NCBI RefSeq assembly: GCF_002210285.1
Contig: NZ_MWQE01000001.1
Location: 186,001-250,000, forward strand
Reading direction: 5' to 3'
Length of the DNA stretch: 64,000 nucleotides
Source of the DNA: Fibrobacter sp. UWR2
Lineage (GTDB): Bacteria > Fibrobacterota > Fibrobacteria > Fibrobacterales > Fibrobacteraceae
Shown piece after piece: positions 49,887 to 59,175 of the stretch. Each line of letters starts with the position of its first letter. Within the stretch, counting starts at the first letter, position 1. Below the pieces are notes generated by a model that searched no databases, was not told the DNA's origin, and worked only from the letters and a program-made list of their open reading frames with translations. A program made the position numbers and the translations under genes.

Positions 49887-50816
49887 TTACTTCTTGATTC
49901 CCATCATCTTGCAGATTTTTTTCTTGACACGCGGGAGGAATGTCTCGATTTTGTTCTGGCGGAGCAGCTTGCGGATGAATTTCTCGTCGTACCCGTATTT
50001 TGCCGCCTCTTCCAGGCATCGCATGTAGATGTCGCCCTTGCCGTGCTCCTTGCAGTACTTGAACGGCCATACCATCAGCTTGTCGAAAAAGTCGATGCCG
50101 TGTTCCTGCAGGAACCTGTTCTTCTGCCCGAAAACGGAGACGCGGGCGATAAGCCTGTCGTCGGAAATGATTTTCGATACGCTGCCCTGGCGGACGATGT
50201 AGTTGTATATCGGTTCCCCGCAGACGGCCATGTTCTTGGCGAAGTACCCGACCAGGTAAGAGAACCTGGTGTCGTTGTGAATCTTTGTCTGCTCGAATCG
50301 GATTCCGTTGTCCTCGATGATGGAACGGCGTACCATCTTGCACCAGGGCTCGCCGAAATAGTAGCGCAGCAGCGTTTCGCCTTTTGTGGCATTCTTCTTG
50401 TACAGCTTGATGATTTCGTCTACGTGGTTCTTTTGTTTGGCGGGCTTGCCCGTGTCGGCATCGACAAAGTTTGCGTTAAAGTAGACGATATCGTTATCTT
50501 GGGTGGCGTACCTGTCGACCAGTTCGATGAAATTCTTGCAGAAGTAGTCGTCTGCGTCCGCGAACATGACGAACTTGCCTTTTGCTTCGGCAAGGCCCCT
50601 GTTCCTTGCGGCACCACCGCCAAGGTTTTCCTGGTAGACAACCTGCACGTTAGGAAAATCGATCCCGATATCTTCCAGGGCGGACTTGCTTTCTTCGCTG
50701 CTGCCATCGTCAACGACAATTACCTGTATGTCATCCCTCTGCGGAATGCTCCCAAGGCAGCGCCTTAGCAGCGCCGGCAAGTTGTAGTGGGGGATGACTA
50801 TGGAGTAATTGGTCAT
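49887..50816 (-). CDS. Glycosyltransferase family 2
   Basis: A 309-residue GT-A enzyme: SIVIPHYNLPALLRRCLGSIP, VVDDGSSEESKSALEDI, GGGAARNRGLAEAKGKFVMFADADDYF with the DADD metal site. The C-terminal half is basic and helical, ending KKICKMMGIKK. It is 15 bp upstream of the GT4 gene at 48816-49871. Confidence 0.9.
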   Translation of the reverse strand: MTNYSIVIPHYNLPALLRRCLGSIPQRDDIQVIVVDDGSSEESKSALEDIGIDFPNVQVVYQENLGGGAARNRGLAEAKGKFVMFADADDYFCKNFIELVDRYATQDNDIVYFNANFVDADTGKPAKQKNHVDEIIKLYKKNATKGETLLRYYFGEPWCKMVRRSIIEDNGIRFEQTKIHNDTRFSYLVGYFAKNMAVCGEPIYNYIVRQGSVSKIISDDRLIARVSVFGQKNRFLQEHGIDFFDKLMVWPFKYCKEHGKGDIYMRCLEEAAKYGYDEKFIRKLLRQNKIETFLPRVKKKICKMMGIKK

Positions 50817-50825
50817 GCTTGTCGC

Positions 50826-51962
50826 TTAGCGGAGACTGTCAAAAAAAGCCTGCAATTTTTGGATGTACGCCTGGTAATCATGCTTGGCTGCATTTTTGTC
50901 GTGATTGCTCTTCCGGTCATCCATGCTTAACGGAGTCTCAATGTGCTCGGAGTCTAATTCGCTGTCTAGAGAAAAGACTTTGTAGCCATTGTTTTTGTAG
51001 AATGAATACAGGGTCGAACCTTCGTAAAAGAAAACGTTCCTTCCTGTTTTCATCATGTAGGAAATGTTCCCTACGGCTTGCTGACGGAAATGCCCGAAAA
51101 TTGCGGACTGGCAGGATTTCAATATTTTCGAATATTCTTCGAATGGCATGAAATCCTTTATGAACGTTATTTTGAGGTTTTTGAATTCCTTGCTTCTGTC
51201 TATTACGCTCTGAATGTATTTTGGGTCGGTATTTGGATAACTAAACGGAATGAAGACTTCGTATTCCTTGCCGATGGAATTCAATTTATGGAGTATGTCT
51301 AGGTGGTTATTTGTCGGGTCGTTGCTGTTGCCGAGTAGAATTCTCCTTGAATAGCGCTCGTCCTTGTTGGGTAATAATACGGTGTCTTCGTTTTCTGTGT
51401 TTCTTTCAATGTACCGGAATGGGTAGAGCTCAAAGTGCGGGAATCTCTTCTTTATTTCTGTGAATTCGGAAGGCAGTACGACAGATATGTGGCGTATCTT
51501 TTTTATTAATTGATAGTACCTTTTCTGTTTCTTGGAAAGAATTCCGAATTTTCTGAGGACTAGGATCGCTCTGTCCTTTAGCGTTTGTGGACCGACTTTG
51601 GCAATGCGCCGAGTCATTGGCTTATATAGAGACAAGTTCAGAATTTTTTGGAAAGGATCTGACCGGTCTGAATAAATGTCATAGCCCCATGAATTCCAAA
51701 GAATAGGGAGGCTTAGTTTTAGAAGGTATCTTGGGCTGATGCAAAGAGAATGGATTACGACGTAATCGAAACCATGACTGTTGATGTAGTCCACCATCTC
51801 GTCGGATGAATGGAACATAAGGACATTATCGCTTTTTATGTACTTGAAAATATCACCGTTCGACAGCGCACAAAAAGTGGAGTCGACTCCCTCCAGTTCT
51901 TTGAATTGGTCAATGGCACAATCGATGAACTTTTCATCAAGACTCAGGTGGGCGACTCTCAT
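50826..51962 (-). CDS. WecF-like (GT56) 4-acetamido-4,6-dideoxygalactosyltransferase homologue
   Basis: A 378-residue protein with the GT56 pattern. ILLGNSNDPTNNHLDILHKL, VFIPFSYPNTDPKYIQSVID and GHFRQQAVGNISYMMKTGRNVFF align in order with E. coli WecF (LVGNSGDRSNEH, VVVPMGYP, FARQQGIGT). WecF transfers TDP-Fuc4NAc to lipid-linked acceptor in enterobacterial common antigen. The presence of a VioA/WecE-type aminotransferase in the same run supports a 4-amino-4,6-dideoxyhexose donor, but the exact sugar is inferred. Noticeably AT-richer than its neighbours. Confidence 0.78.
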   Translation of the reverse strand: MRVAHLSLDEKFIDCAIDQFKELEGVDSTFCALSNGDIFKYIKSDNVLMFHSSDEMVDYINSHGFDYVVIHSLCISPRYLLKLSLPILWNSWGYDIYSDRSDPFQKILNLSLYKPMTRRIAKVGPQTLKDRAILVLRKFGILSKKQKRYYQLIKKIRHISVVLPSEFTEIKKRFPHFELYPFRYIERNTENEDTVLLPNKDERYSRRILLGNSNDPTNNHLDILHKLNSIGKEYEVFIPFSYPNTDPKYIQSVIDRSKEFKNLKITFIKDFMPFEEYSKILKSCQSAIFGHFRQQAVGNISYMMKTGRNVFFYEGSTLYSFYKNNGYKVFSLDSELDSEHIETPLSMDDRKSNHDKNAAKHDYQAYIQKLQAFFDSLR

Positions 51963-51990
51963 AGGCGATAACGAAATGAGCTGTTGTTAA

Positions 51991-53046
51991 TTATTGTATG
52001 TAGTCGATTACGTCGGAAATCTCGTAGCTCATCATTCGATAGTCGGTCGACTTCAGAGCGGATGCTATCGTAATCAATGCCGATGCGATAGGTGTCGAAA
52101 TCCCTTTTTCGGCGGCAAGCTTTTCGAGCATGCACAATTCCATCGGAACATCTTCGTAAATATAACGGGTGTCCAAGCTGGCCGGACCCTTGGGGCCACC
52201 GGTTGCAGCATAGTTCTTGAAGACTTGCAGGCTGTCGATAGAAAGGTCTTCCTCGTTACGCCACTTGCATGCGTCTAGGTAATTGATGGCATTCTTTCCG
52301 CCGTAGGCTCGGATTACCTGTTTTTTTTCGTCGTCCAGTTGTTCGACTAAGTTCCAGATGGCCGGTGAGAACGATTCGCGGTACATCCAGAATTCTCCCT
52401 TGGAATATTCGATTCTGCTAGCGGACATGATGGTGCCGATTGTGTGGACGACCATGTTGGGGTTATGCAAGGTCGATTCGACAATGTTCGTTCTCAGGTA
52501 CTTGTGCGTGCCGAATAAGGAAGTAACGACGGGCAGATACTTTTCATCTTCTTTGTGGAGGAACGATACAGCGTTGCGGACGTTCTTGAAAAGAATTTCG
52601 ACTTTCCCAGGGGCGATAATGCGGGCGTCATATGGGGTTGATTCGCCTTCAACGTAAATGATGTGCTTGCCCTTGGTGTGGTTGGCGAATTGAGTCGAAC
52701 CCATGTTGCCTGGAATCAAGAATACAATCTGGCCTTCTTTCAGGAACGGACCGATCTTTTTTGCAAGTTCGCGGTGCTGTAGACTCTGGGTCAAGATCAT
52801 GACCGCTTCGGCGCCATCCAAGCCCTTTTCGATGTCACGGGTGATCATGTTGGGCTTGAGAGAAAATTCCCTGTTGTTGTCTGTGGTGTCAAGGCAACTG
52901 ATTTCGCCAGTTTTCAAAAGCTGTTCGAAGTTGTCGTCGTGCAGACTGTGCGAAGTCTTGATTAGATTGACCTGGTGACCGTTCTGCATCAACTTGATGG
53001 ACTGTGCGCAACCGGAATTGCCTGCTCCAATGACCGCTACTTTCAT
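51991..53046 (-). CDS. Octopine/opine dehydrogenase-family enzyme
   Basis: A 351-residue NAD(P)-dependent enzyme: KVAVIGAGNSGCAQSIKLMQNGH is the Rossmann start. VESTLHNPNMVVHTIGTIM is the conserved NxxxHxxxxxHxxG-type catalytic region of the octopine/nopaline dehydrogenase family. YGGKNAINYLDACKWRNEE and TRYIYEDVPMELCMLEKLA follow as in that family. These enzymes reductively condense an alpha-keto acid with an amino acid. Family members occur in a few O-antigen clusters that make N-(1-carboxyethyl) amino acid substituents, so a decoration role is plausible here. Confidence 0.83.
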   Translation of the reverse strand: MKVAVIGAGNSGCAQSIKLMQNGHQVNLIKTSHSLHDDNFEQLLKTGEISCLDTTDNNREFSLKPNMITRDIEKGLDGAEAVMILTQSLQHRELAKKIGPFLKEGQIVFLIPGNMGSTQFANHTKGKHIIYVEGESTPYDARIIAPGKVEILFKNVRNAVSFLHKEDEKYLPVVTSLFGTHKYLRTNIVESTLHNPNMVVHTIGTIMSASRIEYSKGEFWMYRESFSPAIWNLVEQLDDEKKQVIRAYGGKNAINYLDACKWRNEEDLSIDSLQVFKNYAATGGPKGPASLDTRYIYEDVPMELCMLEKLAAEKGISTPIASALITIASALKSTDYRMMSYEISDVIDYIQ

Positions 53047-53059
53047 TTGTCGTTTCCTC

Positions 53060-54340
53060 TTAGTTAAACAAGGCTTCGGGGTTGAGTTTTTCCATTAACA
53101 GGGATTCTCCGTGTTCGTTGAAAACATCGTATTCCTTATTGATGAAGTTAACGAGTCTTTCGACTTCGGCCCTGTTTTCGGCAACAATTTCGGCAACCAT
53201 GATAGGCCTGTCGACAGTCCTGTCCTTGCCATAGTGGTAGCCGACATCATGATATTTCTGAATTTCGATACATTCCGGGAGGGCTTCTACCTTGTCCATG
53301 CCGACGATTTTGGCCACGGTCTGGTCGGCTCCCTTCAGCAGGTAGTTGCAATCCAGGGCGAACTTCTTGTACCTTGCCGACTCTTCGCTGATGGTTCCGA
53401 TGTCTTCGACCATCTTGCCAGTCAATGCGAAACGGATAATCATGTCCATGGCGTTGTAGCCTAGGCAGGCCTGTTCGTGGTTGAAATACGAGCCGCCTAG
53501 ACGGCAACCCATCTCAAAGAATTTCACATTCTTTCCGTCGAAGTACCCTTGCATAAAGAGTACACCGTCCGTAAAGCCTTCGCTCTTGAACATGTTGATT
53601 ACGGCAGGGTTGATCTTTTCGAGATAGTAATCAACCGCCTTTGACGGAGACATGCTAATTGTGGAGTAATTGATGGCGCTGCCGCGGTCAGAGGCCATAA
53701 AACGGTCAAAGATTGACAGCAGCCTAAATTCTCCGCCGACAGCGATATAGTCCAACAGGAATTCCCTTCCGCTGATATAGTCTTCGATAATGGCGTTCCC
53801 GCTGGCAGAATAGCTGACCGCGTCGGCGAAGCGTTCTTTTAGTTCCTTTTCGTTGTAGCACACGCCGGCTCCGCGGGATCCGCTGCCGTCGAGCGGCTTC
53901 ACGAATACGGGATAGGTGATTTTCTGGAGGGTGGTGTCGTCAATCTTGCCGTCCATCAGGTAAGTCTGCGGAACAGGTACACCATACTTGTCGCAGGTGT
54001 TCTTGAAGTCAACCTTGTTGGTCGACATGCTCAGCATTTTATCGGTAATGTAGCATGGCAAGCCGAGCTGCTTGCAGACTTCCATATACGGCTTGAGCAA
54101 TATGTCTACAAAACCGGTAATGACGCCGTCAACTTTTTCTTTCTTGCAGAAATCGACCAGGGCGTCAACGTCAAGTGCGTTAATCAATACAGGTTTGTCG
54201 GCCACCTTTTTGGCCGGGGAATCAGGGAGGTAATCGGCGACGATGGTGTACACGCCGGCCGCCTTTGCGTAGCGGACGATATCGCATTCTGTCGTGGTAG
54301 CACCGATGATGAGAAGTTTCTTTCCCTTGAGGTCGTTCAT
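53060..54340 (-). CDS. ATP-grasp carboxylate-amine ligase
   Basis: A 426-residue ATP-grasp protein: a pre-ATP-grasp domain (KKLLIIGATTTECDIVRYAKAAG), then VFVKPLDGSGSRGAG for ATP binding and EMGCRLGGSYFNHEQ for the Mg2+-binding Glu/Arg region. Such ligases join a carboxylate to an amine through an acyl-phosphate. The start at 54340 was chosen because 31 upstream residues are basic and non-homologous. It lies 13 bp upstream of the opine-dehydrogenase gene and probably acts in the same modification pathway. Confidence 0.85.
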   Translation of the reverse strand: MNDLKGKKLLIIGATTTECDIVRYAKAAGVYTIVADYLPDSPAKKVADKPVLINALDVDALVDFCKKEKVDGVITGFVDILLKPYMEVCKQLGLPCYITDKMLSMSTNKVDFKNTCDKYGVPVPQTYLMDGKIDDTTLQKITYPVFVKPLDGSGSRGAGVCYNEKELKERFADAVSYSASGNAIIEDYISGREFLLDYIAVGGEFRLLSIFDRFMASDRGSAINYSTISMSPSKAVDYYLEKINPAVINMFKSEGFTDGVLFMQGYFDGKNVKFFEMGCRLGGSYFNHEQACLGYNAMDMIIRFALTGKMVEDIGTISEESARYKKFALDCNYLLKGADQTVAKIVGMDKVEALPECIEIQKYHDVGYHYGKDRTVDRPIMVAEIVAENRAEVERLVNFINKEYDVFNEHGESLLMEKLNPEALFN

Positions 54341-54437
54341 AGTCTTGTAGTTCTTAAATAGTGTGTTTTTATGCTTAATTTTAAATATACTTTTTTTCCT
54401 GTGAAAACTTTCTTTGACGGGCTCTGGACGCACGTTT

Positions 54438-55400
54438 TTACAGGATAATGCTTGCTATTCTTTTCATATCTTCATTCCCATAACGTTGGTCGATGGGAAT
54501 GCAAACCACGTGGTTTGCCAGTTCGTATTCCAAGTCGTTTTGCTTGGCCCATTCAAAGACGTTGGGCCAATAAGTGGCGACGAATACTTGCTGCTCGATA
54601 AGCTTTTTCTTGAGGGAGTCGCCGTTGTCCGCCCAATAGGGGTAAACCAGCGGACATTCGAAAGAATCTATGGAAGGAATTTGTAGCCGGTTGGAGGCAT
54701 TCAAGGCTTTGTGAATGCTCTCGAAATTTTCACGTCTCTTGTGCTTGATGCCGTCAAGATCGACAGAGGCAAAAATGGATTTCGACAGATTGCTCATTTG
54801 ACAAAGCGGGGCTTCTGTAATGGCCTTGCTCACATCCTTAAAGTCGCTGTATCCTTCAGAGGGGGGCAATTCAATTCGTTTCAAAAGGTGCTTGCAACGG
54901 TCAAAGGATTTGTCAATCGGCAATTCGCCTGTGGTGTCGGGAACGGTCGTTACGGCAAGGCCGCCGTCTGGCATGCCCATAAATTTGCGCGGGCTGTAAA
55001 ACTGGTGCGAACTCGAAACAGACCTGCAATAAAGAGCCTGTGCGTTGTCCAATATGAGCTTTTCGCCATATTGTTTTGCAAGCAGCTTGCTGTATTCGTC
55101 CTTGATTCCGTAGTAGTTTGTGTAGAGAATGAATTCGTTTTCGCCAAGTTCCAGGTTGTCGGCGATTTCGAGTTTTTCATTGATGTGGTAAAACTTCCAA
55201 GAGACACCGACTCTTTGAATTGGCAACATGACGGCGTCGCAAGTGAAATAGGGTATCCAAAGGCAGTGAATGTTCCCGAGACCTTTCAGAATGTATTCGA
55301 GTGCATGGCGGCCACTATTCAGGTAAACCGCATTTTTGTGCAGTTGCTGTCCTTTTGCCGAAGGGAATTCCCATTCAAAATATCCGCCGATTGGTCTCAT
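54438..55400 (-). CDS. Short DegT/DnrJ/EryC1-like PLP-fold protein
   Basis: A 320-residue protein with the fold-type-I outline of sugar aminotransferases but short. NSGRHALEYIL replaces the usual phosphate-binding SGTxAL, LILDNAQALYC keeps the PLP-ring Asp118 and Gln, and YSPRKFMGMPDGG carries a candidate Schiff-base Lys139. It may be an active transaminase with an unusual substrate or a related PLP enzyme. It is 9 bp downstream of the second ATP-grasp gene, and translation is probably coupled. Confidence 0.72.
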   Translation of the reverse strand: MRPIGGYFEWEFPSAKGQQLHKNAVYLNSGRHALEYILKGLGNIHCLWIPYFTCDAVMLPIQRVGVSWKFYHINEKLEIADNLELGENEFILYTNYYGIKDEYSKLLAKQYGEKLILDNAQALYCRSVSSSHQFYSPRKFMGMPDGGLAVTTVPDTTGELPIDKSFDRCKHLLKRIELPPSEGYSDFKDVSKAITEAPLCQMSNLSKSIFASVDLDGIKHKRRENFESIHKALNASNRLQIPSIDSFECPLVYPYWADNGDSLKKKLIEQQVFVATYWPNVFEWAKQNDLEYELANHVVCIPIDQRYGNEDMKRIASIIL

Positions 55401-55409
55401 TGCAAATCC

Positions 55410-56618
55410 CTATTTAAGCTTGATGTGTACCCACGAATCGGGATTGCTGATGGCCTTGTCGAGTTCCTCGCGGGTATCAAAGCGTAGGAACAGCGTGCCA
55501 AGCGAATTGTTTGCGCCCTTGAAAGGTGTAATGTGGTCTCCGGGCTTTACAATCAGGCCCACGTCGCGAACATACTTGCTCTTGAATGCGGGTTCGATTT
55601 CGATGGAAACGAGCGTGCCCTCTTCGTAAGAATGCAGGATATAGTTGCACCAGACTCCGTCGTATTGCGGTGTGGTGATGTCGTCCATTGGCATGCCGAG
55701 AGCCTTCTTGATCTCGTTGGCGATGAGGCTTTGGCCGGTCGCCATGTCTTGCAATTCGGCGATACGGTTCCCGCCGCCGCGGGGGGAGACTTCCATGATG
55801 TAGGCCTTGCCGTCGGAGCACACGCGGCTTTCCACGTTGTAGATGCCGGATTTCACACCGAGTAGCGTGAACAGACGCTGCAGTTGCGCGGTCAGATCGT
55901 CCTGAAAACTCTGTTCCATCGATGCTGGCCAGATCTCTATTGCGGGCGTGTATGGATTTGCTGCGTTTTTGTCAAACAGCTGGTCGGAATAGGCTGGGTA
56001 GACGAGTTTCCCGTCCACTGTGAAGACGTCTGCGCTGGACTGTGCGCCAACCTTGTCCAAGAAGTCTTCGACGATGAAGTTCTTTGAAATGGAGGCCGAG
56101 AGCGCTGTCTCGATGGCGGATCTCAGGTTGGCTTTGTCAACGACCTTCGTGACGCCCTTGCTTCCGGCGGAATCTACGGGTTTTACGATGACGGGCCAGT
56201 TGAAATAGTCGGCGTCCTTCAGGGCGTCCTCGATGTCAGTGTAGCCCTTCGCCTTCGGACAGTTGAAACCGTGCTCGGAGAGAAACTTTCGGAACAAGGA
56301 CTTGTCCTGCAGAATGCAGGCGGCTTCGTAGCTGCACTGGAATGGTAGCCCCATTTTCTCGGCAACGTAGGCTGCAGAGACAACGCCCGGGTCTACTGCG
56401 TGCGAGAGGATTCCGTCAATTTTCAGTTCCAGTGCAGCCTTGAGTACGGCATCTTTGTCGATGATGCTTACATTGCAATACTCGTCGGAATACTTGTGCG
56501 CAATGTTGTTCGGCAGGTAGTCTGCTGTAATCACATGGACTCCCAGCCTGTGGGCTTCCTCGATTATAGGGAGCAGATAACGGAGCCCGCCCAAAAGCAT
56601 CAACCTCTTTTGCGGCAT
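55410..56618 (-). CDS. ATP-grasp ligase (second copy, divergent)
   Basis: A 402-residue ATP-grasp protein: RLMLLGGLRYLLPIIEEAHRLG and VITADYLPNN at the N-terminus, VIVKPVDSAGSKGVTKV as ATP-binding loop, and IMEVSPRGGGNRIAEL as the Mg2+-binding signature. It differs from the ligase at 53060 throughout, so the two likely use different substrates or act in sequence. PurK/CarB-like fold; the reaction is inferred as amide or peptide-type bond formation. Confidence 0.85.
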   Translation of the reverse strand: MPQKRLMLLGGLRYLLPIIEEAHRLGVHVITADYLPNNIAHKYSDEYCNVSIIDKDAVLKAALELKIDGILSHAVDPGVVSAAYVAEKMGLPFQCSYEAACILQDKSLFRKFLSEHGFNCPKAKGYTDIEDALKDADYFNWPVIVKPVDSAGSKGVTKVVDKANLRSAIETALSASISKNFIVEDFLDKVGAQSSADVFTVDGKLVYPAYSDQLFDKNAANPYTPAIEIWPASMEQSFQDDLTAQLQRLFTLLGVKSGIYNVESRVCSDGKAYIMEVSPRGGGNRIAELQDMATGQSLIANEIKKALGMPMDDITTPQYDGVWCNYILHSYEEGTLVSIEIEPAFKSKYVRDVGLIVKPGDHITPFKGANNSLGTLFLRFDTREELDKAISNPDSWVHIKLK

Positions 56619-56624
56619 TCAGGA

Positions 56625-57740
56625 TTACCTTTTGTTCTTGACGACGTCGATGACTCGGTTCGCACTTTCTTCGTCGAGGCCTGCGAACATGGGCAGGCAG
56701 AGCACTTGGTCGGCGAGCTTGTGGGCAACAGGGAGGTTTTTCGGATTGGCGGATTCAAGCCCCTTGTAGGCACTGAATGTGCTGATGAGGGGGTAGAAGT
56801 AACGGCGTCCGTAGATGTTGTGTTCTTGCAGTTTCGCGTAGAGTGCGTCGCGGCTCATGCCGTATTCCTTCTCGTCAACGAAAATCGGGAAGTAGGCGTA
56901 GTTATGGTGCACGCCCTCGATATCCTGCAGACAGCGTACGCCGGGGATGTCCTTGAGGGCTTCTCGGTACTTTTCGGCGGTTGCCTTTCGCTTCGCAATG
57001 GCGCCGTCTACCTGCTTCAGGTTCAACAGACCGTAGGCCGCGCGGATTTCGTCCATCTTGCTGTTGATGCCGGGAGCAACCACGGTCGTTTCTCCGTTAA
57101 AACCGAAATTTTTGAGGAAGTCAATTCTTCTTTTGGTTGCAGCATCGTGGCAAACCAGTGCTCCGCCTTCGACGGTGTTGTAGACCTTAGTGGCGTGAAA
57201 ACTGAGCGTACTCATATCACCGTGGTTTAGGATAGATTCTCCGTTCACCTTGACGCCAAAGGCATGTGCCGCATCATAGATGACCTTAAGTCCGTAAATG
57301 TCTGCGATTTCTTGAATTCGTTTTGTATTGCATGGAGTGCCGTAAACATGTACGGGCATGATTGCCGTTGTGTGCGGCGTAATGGCGGCTTCGATTTTTT
57401 CAGGATCGATGTTTCCCGTGGATTCCTCGATGTCGACAAAGACGGGCTTGAGGCCATTCCACCAGATGGAATGTGTTGTTGCGACAAAACTGTACGGGGT
57501 GGTAATCACTTCACCGGTGATTCTCATGGCCTGCAATGCCGTGATGAGCGGGAGCGTGCCGTTCGTGAACAAACTGATATATTCGACTCCGAGATACTCG
57601 GCAAGGGCTTTCTCAAGTTCCTTGTGGTAGTGACCGTTGTTGGTGAGCCATTTGCGGTCCCAAATATCCTTGAGCATCGGGATAAAGTCATCCAAAGAAG
57701 GAAGAAGGGGGGACGTGACGGTAATCAGTTTATCTTCCAT
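56625..57740 (-). CDS. DegT/DnrJ/EryC1/StrS sugar aminotransferase (VioA-like)
   Basis: A 371-residue PLP enzyme. TNGTLPLITALQAM binds the cofactor phosphate, VIYDAAHAFG has the PLP-ring Asp and the HA variant of the family, and LSFHATKVYNTVEGG has the Schiff-base Lys185. The pattern is close to VioA/FdtB-type dTDP-4-keto- or 3-keto-6-deoxyglucose aminotransferases, giving an amino-dideoxyhexose. The 5' end overlaps the flippase gene by 11 bp. Confidence 0.87.
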   Translation of the reverse strand: MEDKLITVTSPLLPSLDDFIPMLKDIWDRKWLTNNGHYHKELEKALAEYLGVEYISLFTNGTLPLITALQAMRITGEVITTPYSFVATTHSIWWNGLKPVFVDIEESTGNIDPEKIEAAITPHTTAIMPVHVYGTPCNTKRIQEIADIYGLKVIYDAAHAFGVKVNGESILNHGDMSTLSFHATKVYNTVEGGALVCHDAATKRRIDFLKNFGFNGETTVVAPGINSKMDEIRAAYGLLNLKQVDGAIAKRKATAEKYREALKDIPGVRCLQDIEGVHHNYAYFPIFVDEKEYGMSRDALYAKLQEHNIYGRRYFYPLISTFSAYKGLESANPKNLPVAHKLADQVLCLPMFAGLDEESANRVIDVVKNKR

Positions 57741-59175
57741 GACGGAATCCTTTGATGGTGTTAACTAGGTAGTCTAGACATTCGAAATGTAGTATTTTGG
57801 CCGTTCCGATGTAGATGACGATGCCTAGCAGAATTTGTAGAATTGCCGAAAAATATAGAGGAATATCAAGGAGGCTGAAAAGGTAAAGGCATCCGGCCAT
57901 GAAAATAGACAATAGGAATGATGGCAAAATGTCCCTTAGTTGTTCTAGATAGCCGTATTGCATCAGTTTCTTGTTGGGATGTGCATTGATGAATGCGCTG
58001 ATGAGTGTTCCGAATGCCGCGCCGTACGCAATACCGATGGGCGTCTTGAAGAGGAATAGACTCCCGAGAAGAATGCCTATGCCGACGAATTCCTTGATGA
58101 TTTCAAGTTTTAGGAATATGTCGCTTCGGCCCATGGCGTTTATTGCGGAAAGGTTCGATGTGTGAATCGGGCGGAATGCATAGATGAAACAGTAAACTTG
58201 TACGAAGGGTACGCACGGGAGCCACTTTTCTCCGAGTAGGAAAAGAATAAGGGGCTTGGCGAGAATGGCAAGCCCGGCCATCATCGGAAGAATCAGGAAT
58301 GACGTCGTGACGATGGAACGCCGCATGAGTTTCTTCATCATGGGACGGTCATCCTGGTATGCAGAAAGCGAAGGCAACATCACGGACTGAATAGAATTGT
58401 TGATGTTGTTCACGACCAGGTTCGGAAAATGGTCGCCGCGGTTATAGTAGGCGAGGTCTGCTGGGGTGAATACCTTTCCTATGATGAGCCCGCGCAGGTT
58501 TGAATAGCAGGCGTCCAGAAGCGAGGAACAGAGCAGTTTCCAGCCGAAACTGAATAGTGATTTGAGACGTGTTCCCGAAAAATTGAAACTCGGGTGCCAG
58601 GGAACGATTACCCACAGGATGACGATGTTTAAAACGCTGATGGAAAGTTGCTGGATGACTATAGCCCAGATTCCAGCCCCATACAAAGCCGCCACGATAC
58701 CCGCGATGCCCGATGGAATCATGGCCCCGAGGCTCCGGTAAAAGAGGCTTCGGAACATCATGTGCCTAGACACATAGGCGTTCTGGATGGAATTCAGGAC
58801 TCCTATGGGGATTGTTAGTGCAAGAACCCTTGTCACCGGGACGAGGATTTCTTTTTCGTAAAAATAGGCAATGAGGGGGGCTGCAAAAAAGAATATTGCG
58901 TATGCGATGAATGAAACGCCGAGACTTGCCCAAAATACGCTAGTAAAGTCCAAATCGTCGGCATCTTTTTTCTGGATAAGGGCGGTATTCAGGCCGCTCT
59001 GGACAAAGATGTTTGCGATGGCGATGAATATTAGGGCTAACGCCACAACACCGAAGTCATCAGGCGCGAGTATCCTTGCGAGGACTATGGATACAACGAA
59101 CTGGGTGAGCTGAGTCCCCAGTCGTTCGCAGTATTTCCAAAAAAGCGATGTGATTATAGTTCGTTTAGTGGGCAA
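57730..59175 (-). CDS. Wzx-type polysaccharide flippase
   Basis: A 481-residue membrane protein with about twelve to fourteen helices, beginning SLFWKYCERLGTQLTQFVVSIVLARILAPDDFG, the hallmark of the PST/WzxC flippase family. It would move lipid-linked repeat units across the inner membrane. The only usable start is a TTG that directly follows the Wzc stop codon (TAATTG); no in-frame ATG occurs before residue ~140. Confidence 0.87.
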   Translation of the reverse strand: MPTKRTIITSLFWKYCERLGTQLTQFVVSIVLARILAPDDFGVVALALIFIAIANIFVQSGLNTALIQKKDADDLDFTSVFWASLGVSFIAYAIFFFAAPLIAYFYEKEILVPVTRVLALTIPIGVLNSIQNAYVSRHMMFRSLFYRSLGAMIPSGIAGIVAALYGAGIWAIVIQQLSISVLNIVILWVIVPWHPSFNFSGTRLKSLFSFGWKLLCSSLLDACYSNLRGLIIGKVFTPADLAYYNRGDHFPNLVVNNINNSIQSVMLPSLSAYQDDRPMMKKLMRRSIVTTSFLILPMMAGLAILAKPLILFLLGEKWLPCVPFVQVYCFIYAFRPIHTSNLSAINAMGRSDIFLKLEIIKEFVGIGILLGSLFLFKTPIGIAYGAAFGTLISAFINAHPNKKLMQYGYLEQLRDILPSFLLSIFMAGCLYLFSLLDIPLYFSAILQILLGIVIYIGTAKILHFECLDYLVNTIKGFRHGR

